A stretch of 13,307 nucleotides of DNA from JAXFQS01 sp034178815. GTDB lineage: Bacteria; Verrucomicrobiota; Kiritimatiellia; RFP12; DVOR01. How positions within the stretch are numbered: the first letter of the stretch is position 1; each line of letters begins with the position of its first letter. Under the pieces are notes generated by a model. That model was not told where the DNA came from and ran no database searches. It worked only from the letters and a program-made list of their open reading frames with translations. A program made the translations under genes and the position numbers. Location: assembly GCA_034178815.1 (NCBI GenBank), contig JAXFQS010000166.1:1-13307 (forward strand), in the 5' to 3' direction. Of this stretch, positions 12,260 through 13,307 are shown in pieces.

Positions 12260-13307
12260 ATGAGCGAGCCGCAATCCATCATTCGAGAACTTCCCGAACA
12301 GGTCGCCAACCAAATCGCCGCCGGCGAAGTGGTCGAGCGCCCCGCCTCCGTGCTCAAAGAACTTCTGGAGAACGCCATCGACGCCGGCGCGCGGCGCATC
12401 GAAGTGGAAATCTCCGAGGCCGGGCGCAAACTCGTCGCCGTCCACGACGACGGCAAAGGCATGACCCCGGAGGATGCCCGCCTCTGCCTCAAACGCCAGG
12501 CGACCAGCAAGATAACCTGCGCGGAAGACATCGACCGCGTCACGACCCTCGGCTTCCGCGGCGAAGCCATCCCCTCCATCGCCTCCGTCTCCCGCTTCCT
12601 CATCCGAACCCGTCCCGCCGCGAGCGACATCGGAACCGAAGTCGCCGTCACCGGCGGCCGCCTCCTCGACATCCGCGAGACCGGATGCCCCGCCGGCACC
12701 TCCGTCGAAGTCCGCGACCTCTTCTTCAACCTCCCCGCCCGCCGCAAGTTCCTCCGTGCTTACGCCACCGAACAAGCCCGCCTGCGCGCCGTCTTCATAG
12801 ACCAGGCCCTCGCCCATCCCGACCTCGGCTTCAGCCTCAAAGCCGATGGCCGCGAACTCCACCGCCTTCCCCCAGACGGCACCCTCGAAGAGCGAATCGC
12901 CACCCTCCTTGGAATCGAAACCCGCACCGCCATGCGCCCCGTCGACTACCGCCAAGGCGACATCCACATCGGCGGCTGGGTCGGACTCCCCACCTTCACA
13001 CGCCCCGACCGCGCCGAACAATACATCTTCGTCAACCGCCGCCCCGCCACCGCCCCCGCCATCGGCTACGCCATCTCCTCCGCCTACCCCCGACAGCCCG
13101 ACGGCGGCAAACCCGTCCTCATCCTCTTCATCGACCTGCCCCCCCAGCAAGTCGATGTCAATGTCCACCCCGCCAAAAGAGAAGTCCGCTTCCGCCGCCC
13201 CGACGAAGTCAAGCAAGCCCTCCGCGCCGCTATCGAATACGCCCTCGGACTCCGCCCCCCGCCGACCGAAAACAACCCTTCCCCAGACACCCAGCCCCGC
13301 CCACCAG
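12260..13307 (+). CDS. mutL: MutL DNA mismatch repair ATPase, 3' end cut by window
   Basis: About 349 residues are visible and the frame is still open at the right edge; intact MutL is usually 600 or more. The GHKL ATPase motifs are present: QIAAGEVVERPASVLKELLEN (catalytic E34, Mg-binding N38), VHDDGKGM (D64, G65, G67), and LGFRGEAIPSIASVS with GFRGEA near 98. The MutS-contacting middle domain follows, with FVNRR near 260 and VDVNVHPAKREVRFR near 300. MutL binds MutS at a mismatch and activates strand incision. Whether this copy has the C-terminal endonuclease site cannot be seen. ATG 12260 gives MSEPQSIIRELPEQVANQIAAGE, the family beginning; GAGCG just upstream is a poor ribosome site. The last visible residues are proline-rich linker. 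Confidence 0.96.
   Translation, partial: MSEPQSIIRELPEQVANQIAAGEVVERPASVLKELLENAIDAGARRIEVEISEAGRKLVAVHDDGKGMTPEDARLCLKRQATSKITCAEDIDRVTTLGFRGEAIPSIASVSRFLIRTRPAASDIGTEVAVTGGRLLDIRETGCPAGTSVEVRDLFFNLPARRKFLRAYATEQARLRAVFIDQALAHPDLGFSLKADGRELHRLPPDGTLEERIATLLGIETRTAMRPVDYRQGDIHIGGWVGLPTFTRPDRAEQYIFVNRRPATAPAIGYAISSAYPRQPDGGKPVLILFIDLPPQQVDVNVHPAKREVRFRRPDEVKQALRAAIEYALGLRPPPTENNPSPDTQPRPP

Noticed and set aside
9955..12747. Very long open frame on the minus strand, about 930 codons
   Set aside because: It lies antisense to tatC, mscS, prfB and mutL, all with clear family motifs. Its product is compositionally odd and has no recognisable domain. In GC-rich DNA such antisense frames are common.
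12071..13216. Minus-strand frame opposite mutL, glycine/alanine/valine/acidic rich
   Set aside because: It is a mirror of the strongly biased codon use of mutL, which has all ATPase motifs on the plus strand.

Overview
The window is a gene-dense, GC-rich bacterial chromosome segment in which every supported gene lies on the + strand. A lipid A-type acyltransferase, TolB, Pal and an outer-membrane-type lipoprotein signal point to a Gram-negative (diderm) bacterium. The phylum cannot be fixed by eye. The mix of Tol-Pal, Tat and loosely spaced genes with few Shine-Dalgarno sites would fit a PVC-group lineage (Kiritimatiellota/Lentisphaerota/Verrucomicrobiota-like), but that is a low-certainty inference. 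No RNA genes, CRISPR array, transposase or phage genes were seen.

Layout. (1) 1-3490: a tightly packed run of four genes: a TPR protein cut by the left edge, an LpxL/HtrB-type lysophospholipid acyltransferase, a small HNH nuclease-like protein and the PLP homeostasis protein YggS. It ends in a strong GC-rich hairpin. (2) 3491-4189: about 700 bp without a credible gene, holding several hairpins, a direct repeat and copies of a short repeat built on AGGT-N4-ACCT. (3) 4190-6872: a metalloid/thiol-stress operon with a near-ideal promoter and a perfect inverted-repeat operator. It encodes an ArsR-type repressor, an ArsP/DUF318 permease, a two-domain thioredoxin-fold protein that looks like ArsE and ArsF fused around one membrane segment, and an ArsG/CcdA-like membrane protein. 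(4) 6916-8700: tolB and pal, with an extended -10 promoter placed so that tolB mRNA should be leaderless. (5) 8752-10968: tatA/B and tatC (overlapping), then an MscS channel. (6) 11002-13307: prfB (RF2) without the usual programmed frameshift, a repeat-containing gap, and the 5' part of mutL, cut by the right edge.

How the genes work together. The ars-like operon is the accessory module. A cysteine-containing repressor should release the promoter when it binds a soft metal or metalloid. The permease and the ArsG-like protein would move the toxicant or electrons, and the fused CGKC/CPTC protein would do thiol chemistry at the membrane. TolB-Pal, Tat and MscS are envelope housekeeping; RF2 and MutL are translation termination and mismatch repair.

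The most unusual signals are the fused ArsE-ArsF-like protein, the dispersed AGGT-N4-ACCT repeat family (including copies translated into the C-terminus of the TatA/B protein), the leaderless tolB arrangement, the in-frame RF2 gene, and the abrupt switching between C-rich and G-rich coding strand in blocks that ignore gene boundaries.
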